From contig JAHDQK010000029.1 of the NCBI GenBank assembly GCA_018433885.1, forward strand, positions 1 through 64,000: a stretch of 64,000 nt of DNA, read 5' to 3'. The DNA comes from Candidatus Cloacimonadota bacterium (GTDB taxonomy: Bacteria; Cloacimonadota; Cloacimonadia; Cloacimonadales; Cloacimonadaceae). The stretch's first letter is position 1. Every line of letters starts with the position of its first letter. Both the position numbers and the translations under genes were made by a program. The notes under the pieces are model-generated. The model was not told the origin of the DNA. It worked only from the letters and a program-made list of their open reading frames with translations, and ran no database searches. Of the stretch, positions 46,013-56,459 are shown piece by piece.

Positions 46013-46129
46013 TTAACCCTGTCTTTGCTTATGTTTAGGGTTAGAGCTGCAGATAACTCGAATAACGCCATGGCGTTTGATTATTCTACAATCTTTGCAG
46101 ATTATCTTAACTGATGCTTTGACTTTCAT
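46013..46129 (-). CDS. rpmJ: 50S ribosomal protein L36
   Basis: 38 residues, found by reading the gap between infA and rpsM: it starts [19 protein letters not shown] and ends KHKQRQG. Cys11, Cys14, Cys27 and His33 are kept, so this is the zinc-binding form. AAGGAGAT lies upstream of the ATG at 46129. The infA-rpmJ-rpsM order is the usual one. Confidence 0.96.
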   Translation of the reverse strand: MKVKASVKIICKDCRIIKRHGVIRVICSSNPKHKQRQG

Positions 46130-46171
46130 TGTTATCTCCTTGCATCCCCCCAAAGGGGAAAAGCAATTCTC

Positions 46172-46390
46172 TTATTTATAGCGGTAAGTGATTCTGCCAC
46201 GGGTGAGATCGTAAGGAGAAAGCTCTACCTTTACTTTGTCCCCGGGCAGGATTCTTATATAGTTCATCCGCATCTTGCCGGAAGAATGTGCCAATATCTC
46301 GTGGCCATTTTCCAGCTCAACGCGAAAAGTAGTATTGGGAAGCGCTTCAGTAACCACGCCTTCCACTTCGATTACACCGGATTTACTCAT
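46172..46390 (-). CDS. infA: Translation initiation factor IF-1
   Basis: 72 residues, single OB fold: [49 protein letters not shown]. Occupies the A site during initiation. Lies between map and rpmJ, as in many bacteria. Confidence 0.97.
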   Translation of the reverse strand: MSKSGVIEVEGVVTEALPNTTFRVELENGHEILAHSSGKMRMNYIRILPGDKVKVELSPYDLTRGRITYRYK

Positions 46391-46405
46391 GAATCTTTCT
46401 TCCCC

Positions 46406-47164
46406 TTATGCTTTTGTAAGTATCTCGGCTTCGGCTTCCGTAATCAGGATGGTGTGTTCAAAGTGGGCAGATAAACTTCCATCTGCCACAAAGAACTCCC
46501 AACCCTTCTCGATAACGCGGTTGGTGCCGATGTTTACCATGGGTTCGATCGCTAGGGTCATGCCGGCTTTGAGCCTGGGGCCATAGCCCGCTCTACCGGT
46601 ATTGGGGATCTGCGGTTCTTCGTGTAATTCGCGGCCCACACCGTGTCCGGTGAGGTCATCCGCGGCGTAGTAGCCACAACTGTGAATCCATTCGCCAATC
46701 GCGCTGGAGATGTCTCCAACCCGGGCATCGATTCTGGCTGCGCTGATTCCGATTTCCAATGCCTTTTGAGTAGCTTGCATCAAACGGGCCGCTTCACTGT
46801 GAATCGTTCCCACGCCGTAGGTCCGCGCCGCATCGCCATAATAGGCGTCTTTGATAACGCCGACATCAATGCCGATGATGTCACCTTCTGCCAATATCAC
46901 TTCGCGCGAGGGTATGCCATGCACGATTCCGCTGTTCACGGAAGTGCATAACGTGCCCGGGAAGGGTTTCAACCCGGGAATCTGGTATCCCTTGAAGGCA
47001 GGTCTGCCACCCCGCTCCCGGATAAAACTCTCGGCAAAAGCATCCAGTTCCCACGTGGAGATACCAGGCTTTATCATGCCTTCAAGTGCATCCAGCAACT
47101 CGCCGATAATCCGGCTGGCGGCTCTGATCTTTGCGATTTCGGAGGGTGACTTCAGGTAGATCAT
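46406..47164 (-). CDS. map: Methionine aminopeptidase
   Basis: 252 residues, type I. Removes N-terminal methionine. Metal ligands fit GIDVGV...DAARTY, LTGHGVGRELHEEP and the later AIEPM and FEHTILIT glutamates. It starts three bases after secY ends; adk, often found between these two genes, is absent here. Confidence 0.95.
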   Translation of the reverse strand: MIYLKSPSEIAKIRAASRIIGELLDALEGMIKPGISTWELDAFAESFIRERGGRPAFKGYQIPGLKPFPGTLCTSVNSGIVHGIPSREVILAEGDIIGIDVGVIKDAYYGDAARTYGVGTIHSEAARLMQATQKALEIGISAARIDARVGDISSAIGEWIHSCGYYAADDLTGHGVGRELHEEPQIPNTGRAGYGPRLKAGMTLAIEPMVNIGTNRVIEKGWEFFVADGSLSAHFEHTILITEAEAEILTKA

Positions 47165-47166
47165 AC

Positions 47167-48480
47167 TTAACTACTGCGTCCGCGGAGCTTACCTTTCTTC
47201 ATGAATCCGTCGTAGTGACGCATCACGAGGTGAGATTCGATCTGTTGCAGAGTATCCAGCGCTACGCCTACGACGATGATCAGACCGGTTCCGCCAAAAT
47301 AGAATGGCAGATCAAAACGGTGGCTCATGATCTCCGGCAAAAGCGCGACAAACGCAAAGAATACAGCTCCGGGAAGAGTGATTCTGGTGAGCACGGTGTT
47401 GATGTATTCAGCGGTCTTCTTTCCGGGTTTTTTGCCAGGAATGTGTCCGCCATACTTCACCATATTCTCCGCCATCTCAGTAGGATTGAGCACGATGGCA
47501 GTATAGAAATAGGCAAAGAAGATGATGAGCGTTACGTACAAAACTGTGTACAACGCTGCTCCAGGAGATAACCAGCGTTGAAGTGTCACCCAAAAACCGC
47601 CGCTGCTTCCAAAGAAAGCCGCGATGGTGGCAGGGAACATCAAAACGCTCTGTGCAAAGATGATGGGGATCACGCCGGCAGTGTTGACTCGCAGGGGGAT
47701 GTATGTGCTTTGTCCGCCATAAACTCTGCGTCCTACAATGCGCTTGGCATATTGTACCGGAATCTTGCGGGTGGCTTCTGTTACAAAAATCACCGCGGCA
47801 GTTACTCCCACCATGAGGAGAATCGCAAAGACGGCTTTCCAGGCATAGGTGGGTTCAGCCCCGATTTTTTGGAACATTCTGATGAAACCTTCCGGATAAC
47901 GGGCAATGATGCCGGCAAAAATGATCAGCGAAATACCATTACCAATGCCATGCTCGGTGATCTGCTCACCGAGCCACATTACGATCATGGTGCCGGTTAC
48001 GAGGGTGATGATACCAGTGAAATGAAACAGAAAGCCCTGCACAGGAACCACACCGCCACTGAGGTTGGTAAGCCACATCGTGATGGTGATGGCATTGAAG
48101 GCACCCAAGCCCACAGTACCGTATCTGGTGATCTGATTCAGTTTCTTCTGACCTTCAGCGCCTTCTTTGCGCAGTTTTTCAAAATAGGGAATGATGCTGC
48201 CCAAAAGCTGGATCACGATCGATGCCGTGATATAGGGCATGATTCCCAAAGCAAAAACCGATGCACGTTCGAAGTTCCCACCTACGAAGAGATCAAGCAG
48301 ACCAAACAGAGTGTTTCCACCCTCTCTGGCTGTCTCAAAGAACGCTTGCAACGCACTGGCATCCACACCGGGAATGGGCACAAAACTGCCCATCCGGTAC
48401 AGAACCAGGAAGAGCGCTGTAAACAGGATCTTCTTCTTCAGGTCCGGAATCCGGAACATGTTTGTGATAGTCTTAAGCAA
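47167..48480 (-). CDS. secY: Protein translocase subunit SecY
   Basis: 437 residues with ten membrane segments. The plug and pore elements begin YRMGSFVPIPGVDASAL; RRVYGGQSTYIPLRVNTAGVIPIIFA and the cytosolic loop GKKPGKKTAEYINTVLTRITLPGA are diagnostic. Forms the Sec channel with SecE and SecG. It starts one base after rplO. Confidence 0.96.
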   Translation of the reverse strand: MLKTITNMFRIPDLKKKILFTALFLVLYRMGSFVPIPGVDASALQAFFETAREGGNTLFGLLDLFVGGNFERASVFALGIMPYITASIVIQLLGSIIPYFEKLRKEGAEGQKKLNQITRYGTVGLGAFNAITITMWLTNLSGGVVPVQGFLFHFTGIITLVTGTMIVMWLGEQITEHGIGNGISLIIFAGIIARYPEGFIRMFQKIGAEPTYAWKAVFAILLMVGVTAAVIFVTEATRKIPVQYAKRIVGRRVYGGQSTYIPLRVNTAGVIPIIFAQSVLMFPATIAAFFGSSGGFWVTLQRWLSPGAALYTVLYVTLIIFFAYFYTAIVLNPTEMAENMVKYGGHIPGKKPGKKTAEYINTVLTRITLPGAVFFAFVALLPEIMSHRFDLPFYFGGTGLIIVVGVALDTLQQIESHLVMRHYDGFMKKGKLRGRSS

Positions 48481-48481
48481 A

Positions 48482-48937
48482 TTAAACTACCTCCGCCTTG
48501 CCGCCGTTCTTTTCGATGAGCGCTTTAGCGTTTTTGGAGAAAGCGTTCGCTTTGATATGAACGGCTTTGGTGAATTCTTCAGTAGTTCCGGCAAGCACTT
48601 TCACCGGAGCTTTGGCTTTTTGACCTTTAGACGGGATCAAGCCCATGGCTTCGAGCTTGGCGATGTCAAATTCATTCTCTTCCAGACCCACTAAACGGGA
48701 GAGGTTCAGGCTGCGATAGCCTACCCGGAAGATGTTCTTGAATCCGCGTTTGGGCAAACGGCGGTTGATGGGCATCTGACCACCTTCGAATGAAGCAGGA
48801 ACACTGCCACCGGCGCGGGCTTTCTTACCTTTGTGTCCGCGTCCGGCTTGATGGCCATGACCCGAACCCTGACCCTTACCAAGGCGTTTCTTGTTCTTTC
48901 TGCCGGCTGGTCTGCCAAGATTGGTGAGTGTTAACAT
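48482..48937 (-). CDS. rplO: 50S ribosomal protein L15
   Basis: 151 residues; the glycine-rich basic N-terminus (GRKNKKRLGKGQGSGHG, AGRGHKGKKARAG) and GGQMPINRRLPKRGF are diagnostic. Late-assembly protein of the 50S subunit. Confidence 0.96.
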   Translation of the reverse strand: MLTLTNLGRPAGRKNKKRLGKGQGSGHGHQAGRGHKGKKARAGGSVPASFEGGQMPINRRLPKRGFKNIFRVGYRSLNLSRLVGLEENEFDIAKLEAMGLIPSKGQKAKAPVKVLAGTTEEFTKAVHIKANAFSKNAKALIEKNGGKAEVV

Positions 48938-48939
48938 TC

Positions 48940-49128
48940 TTATTCTCCCTGCACTTCTTCTACTTTTACCAGGTACGATACTTTGTTGATCATACCGCGG
49001 ATTGCGGGACTATCGTCGTGAATCCTGCTGCTATTCATTTTGTTTAAACCGAGGGATTTCACGACCCGCTTGTGGGCTTCAATACGATTTATGGTGCTGC
49101 GGATCAAGGTAACTTTGATCTTCTTCAT
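48940..49128 (-). CDS. rpmD: 50S ribosomal protein L30
   Basis: 62 residues; [20 protein letters not shown] and [20 protein letters not shown] are diagnostic. Overlaps rpsE by four bases. Confidence 0.95.
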   Translation of the reverse strand: MKKIKVTLIRSTINRIEAHKRVVKSLGLNKMNSSRIHDDSPAIRGMINKVSYLVKVEEVQGE

Positions 49129-49646
49129 TTCTCCTCCCGGCCGGTGAGCTGGGCAACGGTCTTGTTGCGCAAGCGCGCGACGTCTGCGATGGTACGCATG
49201 GCTTTCAGGCCACTGATAGTCGCTTTCACCACGTTGGTGGGGGTGTTGCTTCCCAGAGATTTGCAGAGGATGTTTTCGATGCCGGCGGCTTCAAAGATCG
49301 CACGGGTGGTGTTTCCGGCGATAACTCCGGTACCCGGAGAAGCCGGCTTGATCATCACTTTGCTTGCGCCAAAACGCGCTACTATCTCGTGCGGAACTGT
49401 GCCTTTTACGATCGGCACGCGGAACATGCTCTTCACAGCCTTTTCTTTGGCTTTGCGAATCGCATCCACAATTTCGTTTGCTTTGCCACTGCCAACGCCG
49501 ACGTTGCCGGCTTTGTCTCCCACCACTACGATCGCGGAGAAGGAGAAATTGCGGCCGCCTTTCACTACTTTGGCTACGCGTTTGGTATCGATGATCTTCT
49601 CTACCAGGGTTTCTTCTTCAAGATTCTGATTGTGTTGGTAATTCAA
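49125..49646 (-). CDS. rpsE: 30S ribosomal protein S5
   Basis: 173 residues. The best start is a TTG at 49646, ten bases after GGGAGGA; an upstream in-frame ATG at 49691 would run into rplR and has no site. [26 protein letters not shown] and [15 protein letters not shown] segments identify S5, which controls translational accuracy and mRNA unwinding. Confidence 0.95.
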   Translation of the reverse strand: MNYQHNQNLEEETLVEKIIDTKRVAKVVKGGRNFSFSAIVVVGDKAGNVGVGSGKANEIVDAIRKAKEKAVKSMFRVPIVKGTVPHEIVARFGASKVMIKPASPGTGVIAGNTTRAIFEAAGIENILCKSLGSNTPTNVVKATISGLKAMRTIADVARLRNKTVAQLTGREEK

Positions 49647-49659
49647 GCTATCCTCCCGT

Positions 49660-50031
49660 TTAGAACTCGAGCCCGGCTTTGCGGGCACCATCAGCCAGAG
49701 CTTTTACTCTGCCATGATACTTGTATCCGGCACGATCGAAGGCGATGGCTTTGATTCCGGCAGCCACAGCTTTTTCGCCAAGCTTGATGCCAACTTCATG
49801 ACTGATCTCAGTCTTGGTCTTGGCTTCGCCCGCGGAAAAATCCTTGGCTTTGGAAGACATCGAGCACAAGGTGGTTCCCTTGCTGTCATCGATTATCTGC
49901 GCGTAGATGTGTTTGTTCGAACGAAATACTGCCAGGCGCGGACGCTCGCTACTGCCGGAAAGGCGTTTGCGGATCGCTGCGCGACGGCGGGTGCGCAATG
50001 AACTCTTTATCTTAGTAATAGATTTTATCAT
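49660..50031 (-). CDS. rplR: 50S ribosomal protein L18
   Basis: 123 residues; [20 protein letters not shown] and [26 protein letters not shown] are diagnostic. Binds 5S rRNA in the central protuberance. Its end is 14 bases before the rpsE TTG. Confidence 0.97.
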   Translation of the reverse strand: MIKSITKIKSSLRTRRRAAIRKRLSGSSERPRLAVFRSNKHIYAQIIDDSKGTTLCSMSSKAKDFSAGEAKTKTEISHEVGIKLGEKAVAAGIKAIAFDRAGYKYHGRVKALADGARKAGLEF

Positions 50032-50042
50032 TTTAAGACCTC

Positions 50043-50615
50043 TTATTTGCTTCCGGCTTTTCCGGCTTTGATGGTAACGTGTTCGTCATGATAGCGAACG
50101 CCTTTACCTTTGTAGTTTTCCGGAGGACGACAGCCACGCACTTCAGCGGCAAACTGACCAACCATCTGTTTGCTGATACCCTCGATTGTGATAATGCTGG
50201 TAAAATCGCTTCTACCGCCCTTGGAGCGGGGAACCGGGGTTGCAACCACGGTGAGTCCGGCGGGAACGCGCATCAGGATATCATGAGAATAACCCAAAGA
50301 AAGCCTGAGCCAGGGACCCACCACTTCGGAGCTGTATCCGGTTCCGATAATGTGTAGGGTCTTCTTGAAGCCTTCGCTTACGCCGGTAACCATATTTTGG
50401 ATCAGGGCGCGGGACAGGCCATGAACGGCACGCTGGTTCTTTGAATCATCCGAACGTTTTACTGAAAGTACGTTATCTTCCAGTTCGAGGCTGATTCCAG
50501 GCATCAGGTCGTAGCTGAGTTCTCCCAGCTTACCTTTTACGGTGACCTTATTGTCTTCTATTTTTACAGATACATCGGAGCTTAGCTTGATAGGTGCTTT
50601 TCCTATGCGGGACAT
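50043..50615 (-). CDS. rplF: 50S ribosomal protein L6
   Basis: 190 residues; MSRIGKAPI start and the C-terminal [13 protein letters not shown] are diagnostic. Sits near the factor-binding site of the 50S subunit. A short extension follows the usual end. Confidence 0.96.
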   Translation of the reverse strand: MSRIGKAPIKLSSDVSVKIEDNKVTVKGKLGELSYDLMPGISLELEDNVLSVKRSDDSKNQRAVHGLSRALIQNMVTGVSEGFKKTLHIIGTGYSSEVVGPWLRLSLGYSHDILMRVPAGLTVVATPVPRSKGGRSDFTSIITIEGISKQMVGQFAAEVRGCRPPENYKGKGVRYHDEHVTIKAGKAGSK

Positions 50616-50624
50616 AATTTCCTC

Positions 50625-51038
50625 CTACCAAACACGGCAGACATATTCGCCGCCAACGTGATTGATTCTGGCATCGCGATCAACCATCACTCCCGAGGAG
50701 GTGGAGATCACCGCGCAACCGGTGTTGTTATACACGCTGGGCATTTTGTCTGCTTTGACGTAAACACGTCTTCCGGGTTTAGAAACTCTTACCAATCCTT
50801 GCATTACGGGTCGTCCATCATTGGTGTAACGCAGGATCACCAAAATACGTTTGTAATTGAACTTGTGCTCCGGATCTTTGTCTAATATTTGAAAGCTATT
50901 TACAAAGTTTTCCTCAGCAAGGATCTTCACCAGCGCTTCAATAATTTTGCTGTGGTTTACGATCACTTGTGGGTGTCCGGCACGATATGCATTGCGGATC
51001 TTGGTCAATGCATCAGCTATCGGATCAGATACGCTCAT
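50625..51038 (-). CDS. rpsH: 30S ribosomal protein S8
   Basis: 137 residues; MSVSDPIADALTKIRNAYRAGH and the end GVMVDRDARINHVGGEYVCRVW fit S8, a primary 16S rRNA binder and, in E. coli, a regulator of the spc operon. No matching target hairpin was looked for beyond eye. Confidence 0.97.
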   Translation of the reverse strand: MSVSDPIADALTKIRNAYRAGHPQVIVNHSKIIEALVKILAEENFVNSFQILDKDPEHKFNYKRILVILRYTNDGRPVMQGLVRVSKPGRRVYVKADKMPSVYNNTGCAVISTSSGVMVDRDARINHVGGEYVCRVW

Positions 51039-51054
51039 TTATATCTCCTTAATT

Positions 51055-51240
51055 TTACCAGCTACTTCTGGTGATTCCGGGGATCTGTCCCTCGGAAGCG
51101 TATTTGCGGAAGCAAAGGCGGCACATGCCGAAATGGCGCATATAGGCGCGCGGGCGTCCGCATATCTTGCAACGGTTATACTTTCTCACGTTGAACTTGG
51201 GAGTTCTTTGTTGCTTGATGATCAATGAGGTCTTTGCCAC
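51055..51240 (-). CDS. rpsN: 30S ribosomal protein S14, short zinc type
   Basis: 61 residues with [26 protein letters not shown]: two CxxC pairs mark the zinc-binding short form. Located between rplE and rpsH as expected. Confidence 0.96.
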   Translation of the reverse strand: MAKTSLIIKQQRTPKFNVRKYNRCKICGRPRAYMRHFGMCRLCFRKYASEGQIPGITRSSW

Positions 51241-51249
51241 AATATCTCC

Positions 51250-51795
51250 TTATTCGGCTCTTTGGAACGGCATGCCGAGTTCGCGCAGGAGCTGACGGCA
51301 CTCTTCGTCGTTATGAGCGGTAGTTACGATGGTCACGTTCATTCCGCGAACGGCATCCACTTTGTCAAACTCGATTTCCGGGAAGATAGTCTGTTCTTTG
51401 ATGCCGAAGGAATAGTTCCCTCTGCCGTCAAAGGAATCGGATTTGATTCCACGAAAGTCGCGAATCCTGGGAATGGCGATCGAGATCAGGCGATCGAAGA
51501 ATTCATACATCACTTCGTCGCGCAAGGTGACCTTGCAACCGATCGGCATGCCCTGACGCAGCTTGAAATTAGATATGGATTTACGGGCTTTGGTGACCAA
51601 CACCTTGCGCCCGGTAATTTGTTCCAGATCTTTCACAGCGTTATCCAGGTTTGCTTTGTTCTGAGTGGCGCTTCCCACACCCATGCTAACCACGATCTTA
51701 ACCATTTTGGGAACCTGATGAGGGTTCTTGTAACCAAAATGTTTGGTAAGGGCGGGAATTACCTGGCTCTTATATTTCTCTTTGAGTCGGTTCAT
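51250..51795 (-). CDS. rplE: 50S ribosomal protein L5
   Basis: 181 residues from the ATG at 51795, which has AAGGAG upstream and gives the family's MNRLKEKYK opening; a longer frame upstream lacks a site. [19 protein letters not shown] and [23 protein letters not shown] are diagnostic. Binds 5S rRNA. Confidence 0.96.
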   Translation of the reverse strand: MNRLKEKYKSQVIPALTKHFGYKNPHQVPKMVKIVVSMGVGSATQNKANLDNAVKDLEQITGRKVLVTKARKSISNFKLRQGMPIGCKVTLRDEVMYEFFDRLISIAIPRIRDFRGIKSDSFDGRGNYSFGIKEQTIFPEIEFDKVDAVRGMNVTIVTTAHNDEECRQLLRELGMPFQRAE

Positions 51796-51811
51796 TATAT
51801 TCGCTCCTTGT

Positions 51812-52129
51812 TTACAGCTCGTCGCCGGATTTCTTGCACACGCGGATCCGACGTCCTTCACGCACCTGGATCACGGGCTTGGAAACCGTACCCAGTTTCT
51901 CGTTGAAGAGCATCACATTGGAGGCATTGATCGGAGCTTCCTTGGTGATGATCCCGCCTTGGGGATTGCGTTGACTGGGTTTGGCGTGTTTTTTGATCAG
52001 GTTTACTTTTTCGATGATCACGCGTCCGGTTTTGGGATAGGCGCGCAGGATGTGTCCTTTCTTGCCTTTGTCCTCACCGGAGATGACCACTACGAAGTCA
52101 CCTTTTTTCAGATTCAGTTTCTTTTCCAC
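51812..52129 (-). CDS. rplX: 50S ribosomal protein L24
   Basis: 105 residues; [44 protein letters not shown] is the KOW region. Early assembly protein of the 50S subunit; nine bases after rplN. Confidence 0.96.
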   Translation of the reverse strand: MEKKLNLKKGDFVVVISGEDKGKKGHILRAYPKTGRVIIEKVNLIKKHAKPSQRNPQGGIITKEAPINASNVMLFNEKLGTVSKPVIQVREGRRIRVCKKSGDEL

Positions 52130-52137
52130 GCTTCCTC

Positions 52138-52506
52138 CTACAATACTTCCGGAGCAAGAGATACGATCTTCATGTATCCGGCTTCACGCAGTTCACGCGC
52201 CACCGGACCAAAGATGCGGGTTCCCTTGGGCTCGTGTTTTTCATCAATTACGACAGCCGCGTTATCCGAGAAACGGATGTATGATCCGTCCGGACGGCGC
52301 ACTTCTTTGGCGGTACGCACGATCACGGCTTTTTCGACGGCGCTTTTCTTCACCTTGCCGCCGGGAGTGGCGGATTTGATGGCAACCACGATTACATCGC
52401 CCACGGAGGCATACTTGCGTTTGGAGCCGCCCAGGACTTTGATGCACATGGCTTTTTTAGCGCCGGAGTTATCGGCGATATTCAATACAGTTTGAACTTG
52501 AATCAT
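52138..52506 (-). CDS. rplN: 50S ribosomal protein L14
   Basis: 122 residues from the ATG at 52506, which has AAGGGG upstream; a TTG two codons earlier is less likely. [27 protein letters not shown] and [24 protein letters not shown] are diagnostic. Confidence 0.97.
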   Translation of the reverse strand: MIQVQTVLNIADNSGAKKAMCIKVLGGSKRKYASVGDVIVVAIKSATPGGKVKKSAVEKAVIVRTAKEVRRPDGSYIRFSDNAAVVIDEKHEPKGTRIFGPVARELREAGYMKIVSLAPEVL

Positions 52507-52518
52507 TCCCAAACCCCT

Positions 52519-52779
52519 TTATTTACTTCTCTCTACAATCTTATGCAGAGTCCAGCGTTTGCGGGCACTTAGCGGACGCGATTCGCGGATTTGCACGATA
52601 TCGCCTTCGCGGGCTTCGTTATTTTCGTCGTGCGCCATAAACTTTTTATGACGGCGGACGGTCTTTTTATATAGCGGATGGATGTATTGGCGCTGAACGC
52701 GAACGACGATACTTTTGTCGTTTTTATCCGAAACCACCACACCCTGTTTGATCATTTTACGTACGTTTTCCACTTTCAC
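52519..52779 (-). CDS. rpsQ: 30S ribosomal protein S17
   Basis: 86 residues; [33 protein letters not shown] and [18 protein letters not shown] are diagnostic. Binds the 5' domain of 16S rRNA. Two bases after rpmC. Confidence 0.97.
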   Translation of the reverse strand: MKVENVRKMIKQGVVVSDKNDKSIVVRVQRQYIHPLYKKTVRRHKKFMAHDENNEAREGDIVQIRESRPLSARKRWTLHKIVERSK

Positions 52780-52780
52780 C

Positions 52781-52975
52781 TCAAGCCTTTAGCTCTTTTT
52801 CTTTGATGATGGTGTTGATCCGGGCGATTTCGCGTCTGGCGATCCGGATGCGGTCGGTGCGATCGAGCAGGTTTTTGGCTTTCTGGAAGCGCAAGTTAAA
52901 GAGCTCGATGCGGAGTTCCTCAAGTCTGGCCTGCAGCTCGTGGGTGCTGAGGTCACGGATTTCTTCGATCTTCAT
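52781..52975 (-). CDS. rpmC: 50S ribosomal protein L29
   Basis: 64 residues; two-helix protein with [21 protein letters not shown] and [18 protein letters not shown]. Near the tunnel exit; overlaps rplP by four bases. Confidence 0.96.
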   Translation of the reverse strand: MKIEEIRDLSTHELQARLEELRIELFNLRFQKAKNLLDRTDRIRIARREIARINTIIKEKELKA

Positions 52976-53391
52976 AATTCCACTCCTTCACGGGCTACCA
53001 TGCGGGTCTTGATGGGAAGCTTGTGCGAAGCAAGGCGCATCGCTTCCTTGGCAGTGGCAAGATCCACGCCTTCGATCTCAAACAGCACGCGGCCGGGGCG
53101 AACTACGGCTACCCAATATTCAGGGGCGCCTTTACCTTTTCCCATACGGGTTTCGGCGGGTTTGCTGGTAATCGGTTTATCCGGGAATATGCGGATCCAG
53201 ACTTTACCAACACGCTTCATGTGACGGGTGATCGCGATACGGGCAGCTTCGATCTGGCGGCTGGAGATGAACGCATCGTCAAGAGCGATCAGGCCATAAT
53301 CACCAAAATCGACGTTACAACCGGTCCAGGATAGACCATTGCGTCTGCCCTTCATCATCTTGCGATGTCTTACTTTTTTAGGTGCTAACAC
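52972..53391 (-). CDS. rplP: 50S ribosomal protein L16
   Basis: 139 residues; [41 protein letters not shown] and [20 protein letters not shown] are diagnostic. Sits near the A-site tRNA elbow. Confidence 0.97.
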   Translation of the reverse strand: MLAPKKVRHRKMMKGRRNGLSWTGCNVDFGDYGLIALDDAFISSRQIEAARIAITRHMKRVGKVWIRIFPDKPITSKPAETRMGKGKGAPEYWVAVVRPGRVLFEIEGVDLATAKEAMRLASHKLPIKTRMVAREGVEL

Positions 53392-53402
53392 TTATCTCTC
53401 CT

Positions 53403-54047
53403 TTACAGTATGTCGCCTTTGTAGATCCACACCTTGATGCCGATCACGCCGTAAGTGGTACTAGCTTCCACATGGGCATAGTCGATGTCGGCACGGATGG
53501 TATGAAGCGGGGTGCGGCCCTGTTTGTAGCGTTCGGTACGAGCAATTTCAGCACCGCCTAAGCGACCGGAAACCTGCACTTTCACGCCGAGGGCGTTATC
53601 TCTCATCACATTGCGCATTGCCATTTTCATAGCACGGCGGAAGGATACACGCTCTTCGAGCTGACGAGCGATCTCTTTTCCTACCAAGCGGGCATCCAAC
53701 CACATCTTGTCGATGGGCTCGATATTGATGGCTACTGCGATCGGATTTGGACGATTCTTGTTGATCAGGATATTCATTTCGCCGCGAAGCTTGTCGATAT
53801 CCTCACCTTTTTTACCGATCACGAGACCGGGGCGGGCGGTGTTGATATCTATCTGGATGGAGCTGGTCTTGCGGTAGATCTTGATTTTGGAGACCATCTT
53901 ATCGGCCAGACGCTTTTGGATATATCTGCGAATCTTGATGTCTTCCTGGAGAGAATCCACATAAGACGAGCCTTGAGCAAACCAGATAGAATCGGTTTCT
54001 TTATTCACACCGATGCGATACAGAATGGGGTGTATTTTTTGTCCCAA
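53403..54047 (-). CDS. rpsC: 30S ribosomal protein S3
   Basis: 214 residues; [14 protein letters not shown], a KH domain with [15 protein letters not shown], and [27 protein letters not shown]. Part of the mRNA entry channel. Confidence 0.97.
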   Translation of the reverse strand: [214 protein letters not shown]

Positions 54048-54057
54048 GGTATTCCTC

Positions 54058-54396
54058 CTATTCCAGTGTCTGGATTTCCAGGGAGATATGACAGGTCTGT
54101 TTCCTGATCATAAAGGCTCTTCCCTGAGCTCTGGGCATAAAACGTTTCATTTGAGGACCCTCGTCTGCCATAGCCTGGCTTACGAATACCTGGTTGAGAT
54201 CAACCTTGGGATCCTTTACCTGGGCGTTGGCAATCGCGGATTCCAACACTTTATAAATGATACCTGCCGCTCTGCGACGTGAGAAGCGCAAGATATTCAT
54301 GGCTTCGGTCACACGCTTGTAGCGGATGGTATCCAAGACGAGACGGGCTTTGCGGGCAGAACCACGAGCGAAACGCAATTTGGCTGTTGCTTCCAT
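54058..54396 (-). CDS. rplV: 50S ribosomal protein L22
   Basis: 112 residues; SARKARLVLDTIRYKRV and FMPRAQGRAFMIRKQTCHI are diagnostic. Its hairpin lines the exit tunnel; the usual GRA loop is present. Confidence 0.96.
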   Translation of the reverse strand: MEATAKLRFARGSARKARLVLDTIRYKRVTEAMNILRFSRRRAAGIIYKVLESAIANAQVKDPKVDLNQVFVSQAMADEGPQMKRFMPRAQGRAFMIRKQTCHISLEIQTLE

Positions 54397-54406
54397 TTTC
54401 TATCTC

Positions 54407-54682
54407 CTATCTGCCTTTTTTCTTCTTTTCTTTATGGCCACGGTAGGTGCGGGTGGGGGAAAACTCTCCCAGCTTGTGTCCCACCATGTTCTCAGTTACA
54501 TACACCGGCACAAACTTGTGCCCGTTGTGAACCGAAAAAGTATGACCGATAAAGTCTGGAGTGATCACCGAGCGGCGGCTCCAGGTCTTGATCACGCTTT
54601 TCTTGTTTTCGTCATTGAGGACTACTACTTTCTTCATCAGGTGATCGTCAACGAATGGGCCTTTTTTGATTGAACGTGACAT
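54407..54682 (-). CDS. rpsS: 30S ribosomal protein S19
   Basis: 91 residues; [18 protein letters not shown] and [32 protein letters not shown] are diagnostic. Works with S13 in the 30S head. Confidence 0.97.
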   Translation of the reverse strand: MSRSIKKGPFVDDHLMKKVVVLNDENKKSVIKTWSRRSVITPDFIGHTFSVHNGHKFVPVYVTENMVGHKLGEFSPTRTYRGHKEKKKKGR

Positions 54683-54698
54683 TATCTATATCCTCACA

Positions 54699-55529
54699 CT
54701 ATCTCTTTTTGACCGCTTTCACGATATACTTATCGGAATATTTGCGGGTTTTGCGGGTTTTTCCGCCCTTGGCAGGCTTGCCCCAGGGGGATACAGGATG
54801 TCCACCACCGGAAGTTTTACCTTCACCGCCACCCATTGGGTGATCCACGGGGTTCATCGCGACACCACGCACGGTGGGGCGAATTCCCATCCAGCGTTTA
54901 CGTCCGGCTTTTCCGATCTTGATCAGAGAGTGATCCGGATTGCTGACCTGACCGATGGTAGCAAGGCATTCTTTACGAATCAGGTGCACATCGTTTGAGG
55001 GCATCTTCACATGAACATAATCGCCGTCTTTGGCAACGACCTGAGCAAAAGCGCCGGCACTGCGGGCAATCTGTCCACCGCGACCCTTCTTCAGCTCGAT
55101 GTTGTGAACCACGCTACCCAAAGGAATTCTTTCCAGGGGCAGAGCGTTTCCAATGGTCACTTCCGCTTCCGGTCCGCTCATCACTTTCGTGCCCACTTCC
55201 AATCCGTCCGGGGCGATGATATAGCGTTTTTCACCGTCAACATAGTGCAACAGGGCGATGCGGGCTGTGCGGTTGGGATCGTACTCGATGGTAGCCACTT
55301 TGGCTGGGATCCCGATTTTATCACGTTTGAAATCGATGATACGATAGTGCTTACGGTGTCCACCGCCGCGATGACGGCAGGTGATGCGACCGCGGTTGTT
55401 GCGTCCACCGCTCTTCGGCTTGGGTTTCAGAAGAGATTTTTCCGGAGTGGAAGTAGTAATCTCGTCGAAATTATAACCCGTGCGGAAGCGGAGGGTAGGG
55501 GTAGTTGGCTTATAATGTTTGATTCCCAT
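54699..55529 (-). CDS. rplB: 50S ribosomal protein L2
   Basis: 276 residues; [36 protein letters not shown] and [21 protein letters not shown] are diagnostic, including the conserved histidine near the peptidyl-transferase centre. Confidence 0.98.
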   Translation of the reverse strand: MGIKHYKPTTPTLRFRTGYNFDEITTSTPEKSLLKPKPKSGGRNNRGRITCRHRGGGHRKHYRIIDFKRDKIGIPAKVATIEYDPNRTARIALLHYVDGEKRYIIAPDGLEVGTKVMSGPEAEVTIGNALPLERIPLGSVVHNIELKKGRGGQIARSAGAFAQVVAKDGDYVHVKMPSNDVHLIRKECLATIGQVSNPDHSLIKIGKAGRKRWMGIRPTVRGVAMNPVDHPMGGGEGKTSGGGHPVSPWGKPAKGGKTRKTRKYSDKYIVKAVKKR

Positions 55530-55531
55530 CT

Positions 55532-55819
55532 TTATACCTCAAAATCGGCGATTTTATCGCCTTCGCGCAGGGTTACGATCGCTTTTTTCCAATCCGGGCG
55601 TTTGCCGTTGTATTTGCCTAAACGTTTTGGCTTGCCCATCATGCGGATGGTGTTCACAGCCAGTACTTTCACTGCAAATATGTGTTCGATGGCTTTGGCG
55701 ATCTCGATTTTATTGGCATTGATCGATACCTTGAAGGTATAGGTATTGCCGGTAGCAATCTGATTGCTGCTCTTCTCCGTGATGATCGGAGCGATTACTA
55801 TATTACGCGGATGTATCAT
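55532..55819 (-). CDS. rplW: 50S ribosomal protein L23
   Basis: 95 residues; [25 protein letters not shown] and [24 protein letters not shown] are diagnostic. Docking site for trigger factor and SRP at the tunnel exit. Overlaps rplD by four bases. Confidence 0.97.
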   Translation of the reverse strand: MIHPRNIVIAPIITEKSSNQIATGNTYTFKVSINANKIEIAKAIEHIFAVKVLAVNTIRMMGKPKRLGKYNGKRPDWKKAIVTLREGDKIADFEV

Positions 55820-56451
55820 GAGCCGAATACCTCCTCTACTTTTTTGAGAGCGGCATCACTGATGATGATGTAACTGCTCTTGAGCACTTCGTAGGCATGC
55901 AGTTGCTCAGCGCGGTCGGTCATCACATCCGGAATGTTGTTGAAGCTATTCACGGTCGGGAGATGGTGTCCGTCCGTTACTACCAGCTTGCGGCCTCTTT
56001 CCGGCGCCACTTTCGCCAGAATCGCAAGCGCTTGCTTGGTGCTGGCTTTGTCGAAGGTAAGACCTTCGATGATATATACGCGGCCATCGCGAGCACGATC
56101 CGTAAGCGCAACCTTCAACGCCATGCGTTTCTTGGTGCGGGGGATCGGACGATACCAATCTTTCGGGTAGATCGCAAACGCTTTACCACCGTGTACGCGA
56201 ACAGGTGAACGGCGGGTTCCCACGCGAGCATTACCGGTGCCCTTCTGTTTGAAGAGCTTGCGGGTGCTACCTTGGGTCATGGAGCGATTCTTCTTTTGAA
56301 CCGTACCCTGGCGTTGATTGCCAAGATACATGGTAACCACTTCGTGCAAAAGCACTTTGGGAGAGTTCACATCCACGTCGAACACGGAAAGCGGAAGTTC
56401 CACTTCGCCGATCATCTCGCCTTGGATATTGTATTTTTTTGCTTTAACCAT
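55816..56451 (-). CDS. rplD: 50S ribosomal protein L4
   Basis: 211 residues; [40 protein letters not shown] loop (near 70-105) and [14 protein letters not shown] identify L4. In E. coli it represses its own operon through an S10 leader hairpin; a different leader is present here (57560-57596). Confidence 0.96.
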   Translation of the reverse strand: MVKAKKYNIQGEMIGEVELPLSVFDVDVNSPKVLLHEVVTMYLGNQRQGTVQKKNRSMTQGSTRKLFKQKGTGNARVGTRRSPVRVHGGKAFAIYPKDWYRPIPRTKKRMALKVALTDRARDGRVYIIEGLTFDKASTKQALAILAKVAPERGRKLVVTDGHHLPTVNSFNNIPDVMTDRAEQLHAYEVLKSSYIIISDAALKKVEEVFGS

Positions 56452-56459
56452 TTTTCCCC

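Noticed and set aside
47578-48519. Plus-strand open frame (313 codons) opposite secY
   Set aside because: Composition is typical of an antisense frame; secY is unmistakable.
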